NCBI GenBank assembly: GCA_020437755.1 | Contig: JAGQVX010000028.1 | Location: 1 to 32,038 of the forward strand | Reading direction: 5' to 3' | Source: Flavobacteriales bacterium | GTDB lineage: Bacteria; Bacteroidota; Bacteroidia; Flavobacteriales_D; Sanyastnellaceae | Length of the DNA: 32,038 nt | Shown: in pieces, positions 8,937 to 16,431 of the stretch | How the letters are laid out: every line of letters begins with the position of its first letter | Position numbering within the stretch: the first letter of the stretch is position 1 | Position numbers and translations under genes: made by a program | The notes under the pieces: generated by a model | What the model saw: the letters and a program-made list of their open reading frames with translations, nothing else | What the model was told of the DNA's origin: nothing | The model's database searches: none

Positions 8937-9377
8937 ATGAATGATCACTCTCCCGATTTCCTCATTGTAGAAGACAACCCGCATGATGCTGAACTCATGC
9001 TACTCATCCTGAAGAAAATTGGATTGAGAGATCGGGTCTATGTGGTGCACGACGGCGCGCAGGCGTTGGACTTTCTTTTTGGCACCGGCAAATACGAGCA
9101 CAAGGTAAAGGCGGTTAGTTTGAAATTCGTTTTGTTGGATTTGAAACTTCCCAAACTTGATGGATTCGAAGTGCTGGAAAAAATCAGACAGAACAAGGAC
9201 TTTGACGCCGTGCCGGTTGTTATTCACAGCTCGAGCGCAGTTCCTGCCGACATCACAAAAGCTTATTTATTGGGCGCAAATAGCTATCTTGTAAAGCCAA
9301 TTGACTTCAAGGAGCACACCAAATCAATCACTGAAACGGTTAACTACTGGCTGAATGTAAATCAAACGCTGGTATGA
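8937..9377 (+). CDS. Single-domain response regulator (CheY/Rcp1-like receiver)
   Basis: A 146-residue protein consisting only of a receiver domain. The frame opens at a TTG at 8931, but the ATG at 8937 gives MNDHSPDFLIVEDN, the usual spacing to the acidic pair (E12, D13). The phospho-acceptor is D68 in FVLLDLKLPKLDG, the conserved Ser/Thr position is in HSSS (98-100), and the lysine is K120 in YLVKPID. The extended loop before beta-3 (GTGKYEHKVK) is typical of Rcp1-type regulators that pair with phytochrome-like or soluble kinases. With no output domain it probably shuttles phosphate or regulates by binding. The stop overlaps the kinase ATG (9374-9377), so the two are translationally coupled, which suggests it is an input or output partner of that kinase. 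Confidence 0.92.
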   Translation: MNDHSPDFLIVEDNPHDAELMLLILKKIGLRDRVYVVHDGAQALDFLFGTGKYEHKVKAVSLKFVLLDLKLPKLDGFEVLEKIRQNKDFDAVPVVIHSSSAVPADITKAYLLGANSYLVKPIDFKEHTKSITETVNYWLNVNQTLV

Positions 9378-10921
9378 CAACCCCTTCTTCCGTACAGCTT
9401 GACCGTGTCAATTTGTACGACCAACATTCCGGAGAAAAACTGCGGATCCTGATTTTAGAAGATCGGGACTCAGATGCTGCTGTCATTAAACTTGAGCTCA
9501 GAAATCTCAAGTTCGAACACGAAATCAAACACGCGCTTACCCGCGAGGAATTTGAAAATTACCTCACCGATTTCGATCCACAGCTGGTGCTTTCCGACTA
9601 CAACTTACCGCAATATACCGGACTGGAAGCCTTGCGCTACACACGGGAAAAGTGCAACTATGTGCCGTTCATTATATGTACAGGTCGCGTTAATGAAGAA
9701 ACGGCAGTAGAATGCATTAAGGCAGGAGCCGATGATTATGTGTTGAAGGAAAACCTCACTCGATTGACCTCTGCCTGTGAGTTGGCCATAGAACACAAAG
9801 CCAATCTGCTGGCTCGTGATCGTGCTTCGATCGAATTGCAGCAAAGCGAGGAAAACTTCCGTGCACTAACCGAAAATGCTCCTGATCGAGTGTATAAAAT
9901 CACGCGACAAGGAATTATTGAATACGTAAACCGACCATTTGGTGAATACCAAATCCAGGATGTCATAGGGACAAGCCTATTCAATTATATCCATGTCGAT
10001 GATCACGATAAAATGATGCTGGCCATCGAACAATCGTGGGAGAAACAGGAAAACATTACCCTGGAGATGGGAGGTGGCGAAGGTGGGCCGGACCGTCAAT
10101 GGTATCTGTGTCGTATTGGTCCGGTGCTTAAGGGGGATCAGGTAGAATCGCTTATTCTCATCCCCAGCAACATTACGGCAAAAAAGAAGGCTGAAATCGA
10201 ACTTCATGAACTGAATGAACGTCTGCATGACCTTTCACAACACCTGGAACACGTGCGAGATGAGGAGAAGAAGCGAATCTCCATGGAAATTCATGACCAA
10301 CTGGGGCAGGAACTCACCGGAAGCAAGCTGGGTCTCTTCTGGATCAAACAGCATTTTCAGCAAAACGGATTGGAAAAAGCAGATCTAGATGCCGTCTATG
10401 CTAAAATCGACTACCTGGTAGATCTGACCACCCAAACTATACAGACGGTTAGAAGAATTGCGCATGAATTGAGACCGGTTGTACTCGACAACATCGGATT
10501 GATTCCGGCACTTGAATGGCATATCGAGAACTACAATCAGAATCATGAAACACAGGCGCATTTGAAAATTGATACGGGAAACCTTATCTTTGAAAAAGAC
10601 CTTGCAACTGCTCTGTACAGGATTGTTCAAGAGGCTCTCACGAACATCAACCGCCATGCTCAAGCCAGTAGGGCTGACATAGCGCTTTACACTTCCCAAA
10701 ACCAACTCATTCTGGAAATCCGCGACAATGGCGTCGGGATAGATGTGGAAAAAGCCAGCAAATCCAAATCACTGGGTTTGTTTGGAATTAAAGAGCGCAT
10801 TAAAAAATGGGATGGCGACATCTCGATTGTAGGTTCGCCCGGAAAGGGGACGGAGATTACAATCAAACTGGAACTGGAAAAACTAAAAACACATACTCAT
10901 GAATCGAGTCATCATTTGTGA
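9374..10921 (+). CDS. Soluble hybrid histidine kinase: receiver - PAS - HisKA_3 - HATPase
   Basis: A 515-residue kinase with no signal peptide or membrane segment. Residues about 22-135 are a receiver (acidic pair ED 29-30, phospho-acceptor D75 in VLSDYNLPQ, T103, K125 in DDYVLKENL). Residues about 158-275 are a PAS domain (NFRALTENAPDRVYKITRQG). The HisKA_3 helix carries the phospho-accepting H307 in RISMEIHDQLGQE. The HATPase domain has the N box ALTNINRHA (N424) and G1 box DNGVGID (D451), then GLFGIKERI and GSPGKGTEI. HisKA_3 kinases of the NarX/DegS group pair with NarL/LuxR regulators, and the next gene, overlapping by 23 bases, encodes one. A receiver at the N-terminus instead of a sensor means input probably comes by phosphotransfer or from the PAS domain. 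Confidence 0.93.
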   Translation: MTTPSSVQLDRVNLYDQHSGEKLRILILEDRDSDAAVIKLELRNLKFEHEIKHALTREEFENYLTDFDPQLVLSDYNLPQYTGLEALRYTREKCNYVPFIICTGRVNEETAVECIKAGADDYVLKENLTRLTSACELAIEHKANLLARDRASIELQQSEENFRALTENAPDRVYKITRQGIIEYVNRPFGEYQIQDVIGTSLFNYIHVDDHDKMMLAIEQSWEKQENITLEMGGGEGGPDRQWYLCRIGPVLKGDQVESLILIPSNITAKKKAEIELHELNERLHDLSQHLEHVRDEEKKRISMEIHDQLGQELTGSKLGLFWIKQHFQQNGLEKADLDAVYAKIDYLVDLTTQTIQTVRRIAHELRPVVLDNIGLIPALEWHIENYNQNHETQAHLKIDTGNLIFEKDLATALYRIVQEALTNINRHAQASRADIALYTSQNQLILEIRDNGVGIDVEKASKSKSLGLFGIKERIKKWDGDISIVGSPGKGTEITIKLELEKLKTHTHESSHHL

Positions 10922-11540
10922 CGACCACAAAATCGTCAGGGAGGGACTTAAACAAATTATCAATGTCTTTAACGATTTTGAAGTCGTGGCTGAAGCCGAA
11001 AATGGCGAGTCACTCTTTCGCATTCTCAAAGACAATCCTACCGACCTTATTATTCTCGATGTGTCGCTCACCGGAAGAAGCGGATTGGAAATCCTGAAGC
11101 AACTCAAAACCACTCACCCTGATATTCGTGTGCTCATGCTCAGCATGTACCCCGAAGATCAGTTTGCCATCCGCGCTTTGAAGGCGGGGGCATCGGGTTA
11201 TCTTCACAAGGACTCAGCGCCCGACGTGCTGTTGGAAGCCTTGACCAAAATTGCCAATGGTGAGGAGTACATCAGCGCCAACATCACCCGGTTGTTGTTT
11301 CAGGAAATGAATGGAAACACGGCTATGTTGCCGCATAAGCTATTGTCAGACAGGGAGTACGAAGTTCTCCTCTATATAGGTGAGGGACTTACCATCAGCG
11401 AAATCGCACGTAAGCTATCGCTCTCGGTGAAGACTATTTCCACCTATCGCACGCGCATTCTGGAGAAAATGCACCTGGAAAGCAATACGGATATGGTCAA
11501 ATACATTATGCTTCACGACTTAAGTCTGGAAACGCATTGA
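10899..11540 (+). CDS. NarL/FixJ-family response regulator (copy 1)
   Basis: A 213-residue DNA-binding regulator. The receiver (1-120) has DD 8-9, phospho-acceptor D54 in IILDVSLTGRSG, S82 in LMLSMYPEDQ and K104 in YLHKDS. The LuxR-type helix-turn-helix (about 147-205) contains LSDREYEVLLYIGEG, ISEIARKLSLSVKTISTYR and RILEKM. Its start lies inside the 3' end of the kinase gene (23 bp overlap), so coupling to the kinase is strong and it is the obvious cognate regulator. A UUCG-loop terminator follows. The next gene is a close paralog sharing MYPEDQFAIR and LKAGASGYLHKDS. Targets are unknown; the dyad elements before copy 2 are candidate sites. Confidence 0.95.
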   Translation: MNRVIICDDHKIVREGLKQIINVFNDFEVVAEAENGESLFRILKDNPTDLIILDVSLTGRSGLEILKQLKTTHPDIRVLMLSMYPEDQFAIRALKAGASGYLHKDSAPDVLLEALTKIANGEEYISANITRLLFQEMNGNTAMLPHKLLSDREYEVLLYIGEGLTISEIARKLSLSVKTISTYRTRILEKMHLESNTDMVKYIMLHDLSLETH

Positions 11541-11562
11541 GCTGAACATCAAGCATTAATAG

Positions 11563-11588
11563 AAGCTGCATTCGTGCGGCTTTTTTTT
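11563..11588 (+). terminator. Rho-independent terminator after NarL copy 1
   Basis: The stem AAGCTGCA (11563-11570) pairs with TGCGGCTT (11575-11582), with one T-G wobble, around a TTCG loop. A run of eight T (11581-11588) follows. It separates the receiver-kinase-regulator operon from the second regulator. Confidence 0.9.
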
Positions 11589-11593
11589 ATTCT

Positions 11594-11610
11594 GGCATTC
11601 GCCAAATGGA
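11594..11610 (+). repeat. 17-bp intergenic repeat, copy A
   Basis: GGCATTCGCCAAATGGA occurs identically here, just after the terminator of NarL copy 1, and at 28075-28091, just after the RND exporter gene. Both copies lie 3' of a gene on the same strand. The first 14 bases also occur on the minus strand inside two genes (7965-7978 and 15768-15781). Confidence 0.6.
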
Positions 11611-11615
11611 CTACC

Positions 11616-11631
11616 GTAGGAAACGTCCTAC
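11616..11631. repeat. Perfect inverted repeat upstream of NarL copy 2
   Basis: GTAGGA (11616-11621), loop AACG, TCCTAC (11626-11631). No T run follows, so it is not a classic terminator. It may be a protein-binding dyad or an RNA stem. Confidence 0.5.
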
Positions 11632-11640
11632 ACCCTATGA

Positions 11641-11668
11641 GGAATCACTCCTATTCCATTGCTGGAAT
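11641..11668. repeat. Alternating GGAAT / ATTCC / GGAAT element
   Basis: GGAAT (11641-11645), ATTCC (11653-11657) and GGAAT (11664-11668) form two mutually exclusive short stems sharing the middle arm. The arms are only 5 bp, so chance is possible. Confidence 0.35.
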
Positions 11669-11681
11669 CGGGTAGATAGAT

Positions 11682-11696
11682 TTGTCTGACAGACAA
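11682..11696. promoter_or_regulatory. Perfect 15-bp palindrome, candidate operator of NarL copy 2
   Basis: TTGTCTG-A-CAGACAA is a perfect dyad with 7 bp arms, ending 31 bp before the ATG at 11728. A TATAAT-like sequence (11713-11718) lies between it and the gene. A dimeric regulator such as one of the two NarL proteins could bind here; this is inference. Confidence 0.45.
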
Positions 11697-11727
11697 TGAA
11701 ATCAAGTAGAACTATAATTCAAAACTC

Positions 11728-12375
11728 ATGATCAAGGTAGTTATTTGCGACGACCACAAAATCGTCAGACAAGGGATCAAACAAATCATCGATGGATATC
11801 CCGACATTGAAATATTAGCAGACGATATCTCGAGCGGAGAAGAACTTCTTCAACGTCTCAGAAAAACCGAACCGGACATCATTATTCTCGATGTATCCCT
11901 TCCCGGACGAAGTGGATTGGAAGTACTAAAGCAAGTAAAGATCTTCTACCCCGACATCAAAGTATTGGTATTAAGCATGTACCCTGAAGATCAATTTGCC
12001 ATTCGCATGTTAAAAGCAGGTGCATCGGGCTATTTGCACAAAGATTCAGAACCGGAGGTGTTGATTGAAGCCATCCGTACCATTGATCGCGGAGGTGAAT
12101 ACCTGAGTCCGCAAATCACCAAGCTGCTGTACCGGGAAATGAACAACAAGAATCAGGAGCTTCCCCATAAAACACTGTCTGACCGCGAATACGAAGTATT
12201 CCTGGCAATAGGTGAAGGGAAACCCAATAACCTTATCGCCCAGCAATTGAAGTTGAGTGCCAAGACGATCAGCACGTACCGTTCGCGGATTCTGACGAAG
12301 ATGAACATGGACAACAACTCCGATATCATCAAATACATTTTGCTGCACAACCTCTCTCCAGTTGCGCAGATGTAA
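11728..12375 (+). CDS. NarL/FixJ-family response regulator (copy 2, tandem paralog)
   Basis: A 215-residue paralog of the preceding regulator. It has DD 8-9, phospho-acceptor D55 in IIILDVSLPGRSG, the SMYPEDQFAIR and LKAGASGYLHKDS blocks, and a LuxR-type HTH with LSDREYEVFLAIGEG and LKLSAKTISTYRSRIL. One residue is inserted in the receiver relative to copy 1. The recognition-helix region (LSAKTISTYRSR versus LSVKTISTYRTR) is nearly the same, so the two may bind similar sites, whereas the preceding helix differs (KPNNLIAQQLK versus LTISEIARKLS). It has its own upstream region of 187 bp with several dyads and is followed by a GC-rich terminator. No second kinase is adjacent, so it probably shares the kinase encoded upstream. 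Confidence 0.95.
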   Translation: MIKVVICDDHKIVRQGIKQIIDGYPDIEILADDISSGEELLQRLRKTEPDIIILDVSLPGRSGLEVLKQVKIFYPDIKVLVLSMYPEDQFAIRMLKAGASGYLHKDSEPEVLIEAIRTIDRGGEYLSPQITKLLYREMNNKNQELPHKTLSDREYEVFLAIGEGKPNNLIAQQLKLSAKTISTYRSRILTKMNMDNNSDIIKYILLHNLSPVAQM

Positions 12376-12428
12376 GTAGTCCGACGCACATTGGTGCTCT
12401 TTACTTACAAGAACCACATCCTATATCT

Positions 12429-12453
12429 GAAAAGGCCCCACGCGGGCCTTTTC
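12429..12453. terminator. Rho-independent terminator after NarL copy 2
   Basis: GAAAAGGCCC (12429-12438) pairs perfectly with GGGCCTTTTC (12444-12453) around a CACGC loop. The T stretch is part of the stem, and the symmetric A/T flanks could work in both directions. Confidence 0.8.
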
Positions 12454-12499
12454 TACTTTTACGCCATTCTTCAAACTGAATTCGAAAAAACGCTCCCGG

Positions 12500-14263
12500 A
12501 TGCTCAATCCCGCACCGATAGATGAACACCTCAAAGTACTCCTCCTGGAGGATTATCCGCTGGATGCAGAGCTAGTAAAACGCGAGCTCAAATCCACGCA
12601 CCCTAACTGGTTGGTACAACACGTTGCCAGCAAGAATGCATTTATTCAGGCACTGGAAGCAGAAACCCCGGATGTGGTCATTTCAGATTATTCCATTCCT
12701 CAGTTCAACGGTGTGGAGGCTTTTCTGACCATCAGGGAAAAAGGGTTGGAAATCCCGTTCATCATGATTACCGGACAATTGCCTGAAGACAGTATACTGG
12801 AATGTGTCAAAGAAGGTATAGATGACTACGTCATAAAGAGTTCGCTGAAACGGTTGAGCGTGGCGGTTGACAATGCGCTTAAAAGAAAACGAGCCACCCA
12901 CGAAAAACAGGAGATGGAAATTCAGGCCATCCGAAGTGAGCGAAAGTTTAAGAATATCTTCAACAATGCCGGAGTAGCCATCTGCGAGTTGGTCATTCCG
13001 GAAATGGATCGGATCATGAAGGCCCGGTCTACCTGGAGGAAAGCCTCGTTTGAACAGATTAAGAATGAGATTTCCGCTTTTCAAATAGTGGAGATCAATG
13101 ATGAAATGGTCAATCTGTTCGCGGCCACCGACAAGGAAAATCTTCTGGAACGATTTCCCGAAATATGGAATGAGGACAGTCTGTCTTCACTACGCTTTGT
13201 ATTCCGTCAGCTTTCACGCGGTAGTGATCAGTTTGAAGAGCGTTTCTCCATGAACACCTTCGAAGGAGGTATTGTATACGTGCGTTTTAAAGCCATTCAA
13301 ACCTCGAGATCAGAGTCGAGATATATCCTCAGCTTCATCGACCTCACCGATGTGAGACGCTCTGAAAATCGACTGAACAAGGTGATCAGCAGCATGGAAA
13401 TTGTGGTTAAACAACGTACTGCCGAATTGGAAACCGCTAACCAAAAACTGCAGGCTCAAGCTGCCGATCGTGAGCGTATCAATCAGTTGATGCGCGACAA
13501 TTATATCCACATGACCGAGAGTATTATTGCGGCAAAACGCATTCAGCAATTGATGCTCCCACCCAAACAATCTATTGCCGACGCCTTTGATGATGTCTTT
13601 GTGTACTTGCGACCCAAGGATATTGTAAGTGGCGATTTCTATTGGTTCTATGGTCGTGAAAATCAATGTTGGATATCTGCCGTAGACTGCACCGGACATG
13701 GAGTTCCTGGAGCATTTATGAGTATGATCGGATCGAATCTTTTGAATCAGACCGCCATTGAAAACCAGACCTTACATACCTCAACGATCCTGGACGAAAT
13801 CGACCGCCATGTGATTCGCGAATTGAAACAACATGAGCAGGGAACGGAAGTAAGCACCGGAATGGACATCAGTTTATGTTCATTCGATTTTGACCAAATG
13901 GTGATGCACTACTCAGGAGCATTTCATCAACTCTACATGATTCGCAATGGCGAACTCCTCAAGTTTAAAGGAGACCGCTTTTCACTAGGAGGTACGTTTA
14001 TTCATGAAGGCAAGCATTTCTCCGAACATGTTATTCCCATTCAAAAAGGCGATCATATCTACATGACCACCGATGGATTTATGGATCAATTTGGCGGACC
14101 CAAAGACAAGAAATTCACGCGTCGACGGTTTGAGGAATTGTTGTTTCAAATTCAGGGAGGCAACATGTACGACCAGGAAATGCGGCTGAAAAGTGCGCTA
14201 CAGGACTGGAAAGGAACTGCCGAACAAGTGGACGACATCCTGGTGATTGGCATGAAAATATAA
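12500..14263 (+). CDS. Receiver - PAS - coiled coil - SpoIIE/PP2C-type serine phosphatase
   Basis: A 587-residue soluble phosphatase. Residues about 10-125 are a receiver (ED 17-18, phospho-acceptor D63 in VISDYSIPQ, T91, K113 in DDYVIKSSL). Residues about 148-290 look like a PAS domain (KFKNIFNNAGVAICEL; ending SFIDLTDVRRSEN). A coiled coil follows (about 291-335). The PP2C/SpoIIE catalytic domain (345-587) keeps its metal-binding acids: D379 in SGDFYW, D396 in DCTGHGVPGAF, D456 in MDISL, D525 in TTDGFMDQFGG and D578-D579 in DDILVIG. It should dephosphorylate a phosphoserine protein when the receiver is phosphorylated, as RsbU-like enzymes do. No STAS anti-anti-sigma or anti-sigma kinase gene is adjacent, so its substrate is unknown. 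Its receiver resembles that of the kinase at 9374-10921. Confidence 0.92.
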   Translation: MLNPAPIDEHLKVLLLEDYPLDAELVKRELKSTHPNWLVQHVASKNAFIQALEAETPDVVISDYSIPQFNGVEAFLTIREKGLEIPFIMITGQLPEDSILECVKEGIDDYVIKSSLKRLSVAVDNALKRKRATHEKQEMEIQAIRSERKFKNIFNNAGVAICELVIPEMDRIMKARSTWRKASFEQIKNEISAFQIVEINDEMVNLFAATDKENLLERFPEIWNEDSLSSLRFVFRQLSRGSDQFEERFSMNTFEGGIVYVRFKAIQTSRSESRYILSFIDLTDVRRSENRLNKVISSMEIVVKQRTAELETANQKLQAQAADRERINQLMRDNYIHMTESIIAAKRIQQLMLPPKQSIADAFDDVFVYLRPKDIVSGDFYWFYGRENQCWISAVDCTGHGVPGAFMSMIGSNLLNQTAIENQTLHTSTILDEIDRHVIRELKQHEQGTEVSTGMDISLCSFDFDQMVMHYSGAFHQLYMIRNGELLKFKGDRFSLGGTFIHEGKHFSEHVIPIQKGDHIYMTTDGFMDQFGGPKDKKFTRRRFEELLFQIQGGNMYDQEMRLKSALQDWKGTAEQVDDILVIGMKI

Positions 14264-14331
14264 GCTTCAGCAATCCTTCATTTCACTTCGAACGACCTCA
14301 CATGGTGGAGTGTTCAGGAACTCATGCCGAA

Positions 14332-15309
14332 CTAGAATTCCTTTCGACCCTTCATTCTGAGAAGTAGCCGCTCAAAAAATGACGCTTTCGCAATTTGCAT
14401 GTACGGAGTGAGTTCACCTCCGAAGCCCCTGAAAAAATGTTCAATTCCCGGGTTCATCGATCCTTCAAAATCAAAGTAACGCTTCTGCGATTGCTTTGCG
14501 TGTTCAATGCCCTTCCATATGACCGCTGTTCCGGCTCCACTCTTGGCGAAGTCACGGTGCACACCACCCACCAGGTAGTACAAATCATTTCGATCTTCCA
14601 CAAAAAGCGCTACGGCAACATCCTTCTCGTCTGCCCTTCCAATAAACACACGGGCCACATCCGACTGCAGCAGTTGGGTGAGCTGAGTCTCCGAAAGGGG
14701 TGTGGAATAACTACCTTTCTTTGAGGTCATCGCTTCTTGTAGGACCTTCATTATCCGCGGTGCGTCAGACAATGCTTCCACCTTCACGCCGGAATCCTCG
14801 GCCTTCTTAAGTACGCTGCGTGTTGAAGTCGAAAAATGGGCACGAATTTCTTCCAAAGGAGCGCTTAAATCAATCCGATAAGTGTACTTGGGGGCTACCT
14901 TATATCCGGCCCAGGTAAACACTTGCATATCGTTGAAAGTAGGTGGGAAAGGCAGCAGGACAGCCCGCTGGGGCTGTCCTTTAAGCCATTCAGCAATAGC
15001 TTCGGCAATGGACTTGTCAAGCGAAACCTGTTGCGATGGATTCTGGGATTGCACGCGATAAAACAATCCACAATGGGGCGATAGCAATGCGGGTGTGATG
15101 ACTTCGAGCACTTTCAGTTTGGTGGTATCGCATACCAATCCTCCAATGAGCTGGCCATCCGGCAAATAGATACCCAGTAGATGGGCATGAGGAGCCATAG
15201 TAGTGAGCCATTTGCCTTGTGCGAAAACAGTGCCCAATTCAACGGCTAACTCTTCATAAGCAAGACGATCTTGTTCAGCGATATTTTGGACAACCAGTTT
15301 CTTTGCCAT
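14332..15309 (-). CDS. FemAB/GNAT-fold acyl- or aminoacyl-transferase in glycan operon
   Basis: A 325-residue cytoplasmic protein without a signal peptide. The fold pattern is of the GNAT/FemAB (CelD/BcsL, BioF2-like) type: YRIDLSAPLEEIRAHFSTST, then RSVLKKAEDSGVKVE, a helical insert (MKVLQEAMTSKKGSY) and a C-terminal DLYYLVGGVHRDF, AGTAVIWKGIEHAK and YFDFEGSMNPGIEHFFRGFG. That last segment is typical of this family, where a transferase modifies a sugar or a peptide of an envelope polymer. The exact donor and acceptor cannot be told. It is the last gene of the operon, 3 bp after the glycosyltransferase stop, so an acyl modification of the surface sugar is a reasonable inference. Confidence 0.75.
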   Translation of the reverse strand: MAKKLVVQNIAEQDRLAYEELAVELGTVFAQGKWLTTMAPHAHLLGIYLPDGQLIGGLVCDTTKLKVLEVITPALLSPHCGLFYRVQSQNPSQQVSLDKSIAEAIAEWLKGQPQRAVLLPFPPTFNDMQVFTWAGYKVAPKYTYRIDLSAPLEEIRAHFSTSTRSVLKKAEDSGVKVEALSDAPRIMKVLQEAMTSKKGSYSTPLSETQLTQLLQSDVARVFIGRADEKDVAVALFVEDRNDLYYLVGGVHRDFAKSGAGTAVIWKGIEHAKQSQKRYFDFEGSMNPGIEHFFRGFGGELTPYMQIAKASFFERLLLRMKGRKEF

Positions 15310-15312
15310 GCT

Positions 15313-16431
15313 CTACAATCGGGAATAAATACCCAGCAGTTTTTGCTCCTCTACTGCCCAGTGATAGTGATCGGCGGCTATTTTCAACGCTTTGTCAAAC
15401 TGACCCGGAGGCATAGTGCGCGCTTTGCGAATGGCACCCAGGTAGCCATCTACTGAGTCTTCGTCGAGCACAAACCCAATCTCAAGACCATCCACCATAT
15501 TCTTACAATCATAGAGAGGAGTCGTAATAACAGGTAATCCCGCCTGAATGTACTCGAAAAGCTTGTTGGGCATGCAGTAGTAGTGATTCAGACAAATATT
15601 CTCAGTAGTAAGTAGTCCGAAGTCGGCCGAGGCTGTGTGTTCGAGAATCACCTCATAGGGAACAGCTTCATGGAGGAAAATAGTATTGTATTTCTTCGCC
15701 GACTCCCGCACCAAATCCTCGAGAGGTCCATTTCCCATGAACACCACGGCTACCTTTTCGCCCTCCAATTTGGCGAATGCCTCAATAACTTTCTCAACAC
15801 CACGGCCCTTGTGGAATTTGCCCTGATAGAGGAAAATGACGGTGTCATCCGCCAAATTAAAACGCCGGCGAAACAGGTTGCGTTTCTTCACCGACATGCG
15901 ATGAGGCGCATTAAAAATAACCTCGATGTCTTTGAGGCCGTATAGCCGCTCATACTCCTGACGAATTCCCTGACTCACCGTGATAACGGCCTCAGCCTTC
16001 TTGATAAGGCGCGGTTCGAGAAAGCGAATAAGTCGGCGGGTGAAATTGCCCATTCCATTCTTCTCCGACTGGTATTCATGAGAATCATAAACAATTTTCA
16101 CAGAAGGCCTGAACATTTTATGCAGCGCCGCCGTGGGAAAAGGCTCAAAATCATTGACTTGAATTATATCAAAACCCCGCAACTTGCGTTGCATGCGAAA
16201 CATGAATTCCAGGTACTTGATAGGGTTCCAGGATGAAGGCATAATTTCAGTCCACAACTTCACACGGTGAACATCAATCTTTCCTATTCTTTGATGCGCT
16301 TGAGTGCGCTCAGTTTTCAGAGCAAAAACCGATACTTCATATCCGGCATCGATGAGCGAATTGCACTCTTTGAGCACCCGATTGTCATTGACAAAATCAT
16401 TCAATACGATATGGGCAACCCGCTTACTCAT
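15313..16431 (-). CDS. GT4-type glycosyltransferase (copy 1)
   Basis: A 372-residue GT-B glycosyltransferase. The N-terminal Rossmann half begins MSKRVAHIVLNDFVNDNRVL and contains DIIQVNDFEPFPTAALHK and VYDSHEYQSEKNGMG. The C-terminal half holds the nucleotide-sugar site: FLYQGKFHKGRGVEKVIEAF, VVFMGNGPLEDLV, SADFGLLTTENICLNHYYC and MPNKLFEYIQAGLPV, the last carrying the conserved glutamate of the GT4 EX7E region. It transfers a sugar from a nucleotide donor to a lipid-linked or other acceptor at the inner face of the membrane. The donor is unknown. Its ATG overlaps the stop of the paralogous gene by 4 bases (ATGA, 16428-16431). Confidence 0.9.
   Translation of the reverse strand: MSKRVAHIVLNDFVNDNRVLKECNSLIDAGYEVSVFALKTERTQAHQRIGKIDVHRVKLWTEIMPSSWNPIKYLEFMFRMQRKLRGFDIIQVNDFEPFPTAALHKMFRPSVKIVYDSHEYQSEKNGMGNFTRRLIRFLEPRLIKKAEAVITVSQGIRQEYERLYGLKDIEVIFNAPHRMSVKKRNLFRRRFNLADDTVIFLYQGKFHKGRGVEKVIEAFAKLEGEKVAVVFMGNGPLEDLVRESAKKYNTIFLHEAVPYEVILEHTASADFGLLTTENICLNHYYCMPNKLFEYIQAGLPVITTPLYDCKNMVDGLEIGFVLDEDSVDGYLGAIRKARTMPPGQFDKALKIAADHYHWAVEEQKLLGIYSRL

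Noticed and set aside
12046..12417. Antisense frame opposite NarL copy 2
   Set aside because: Shadow of a clearly coding regulator; no start context, no protein-like pattern.
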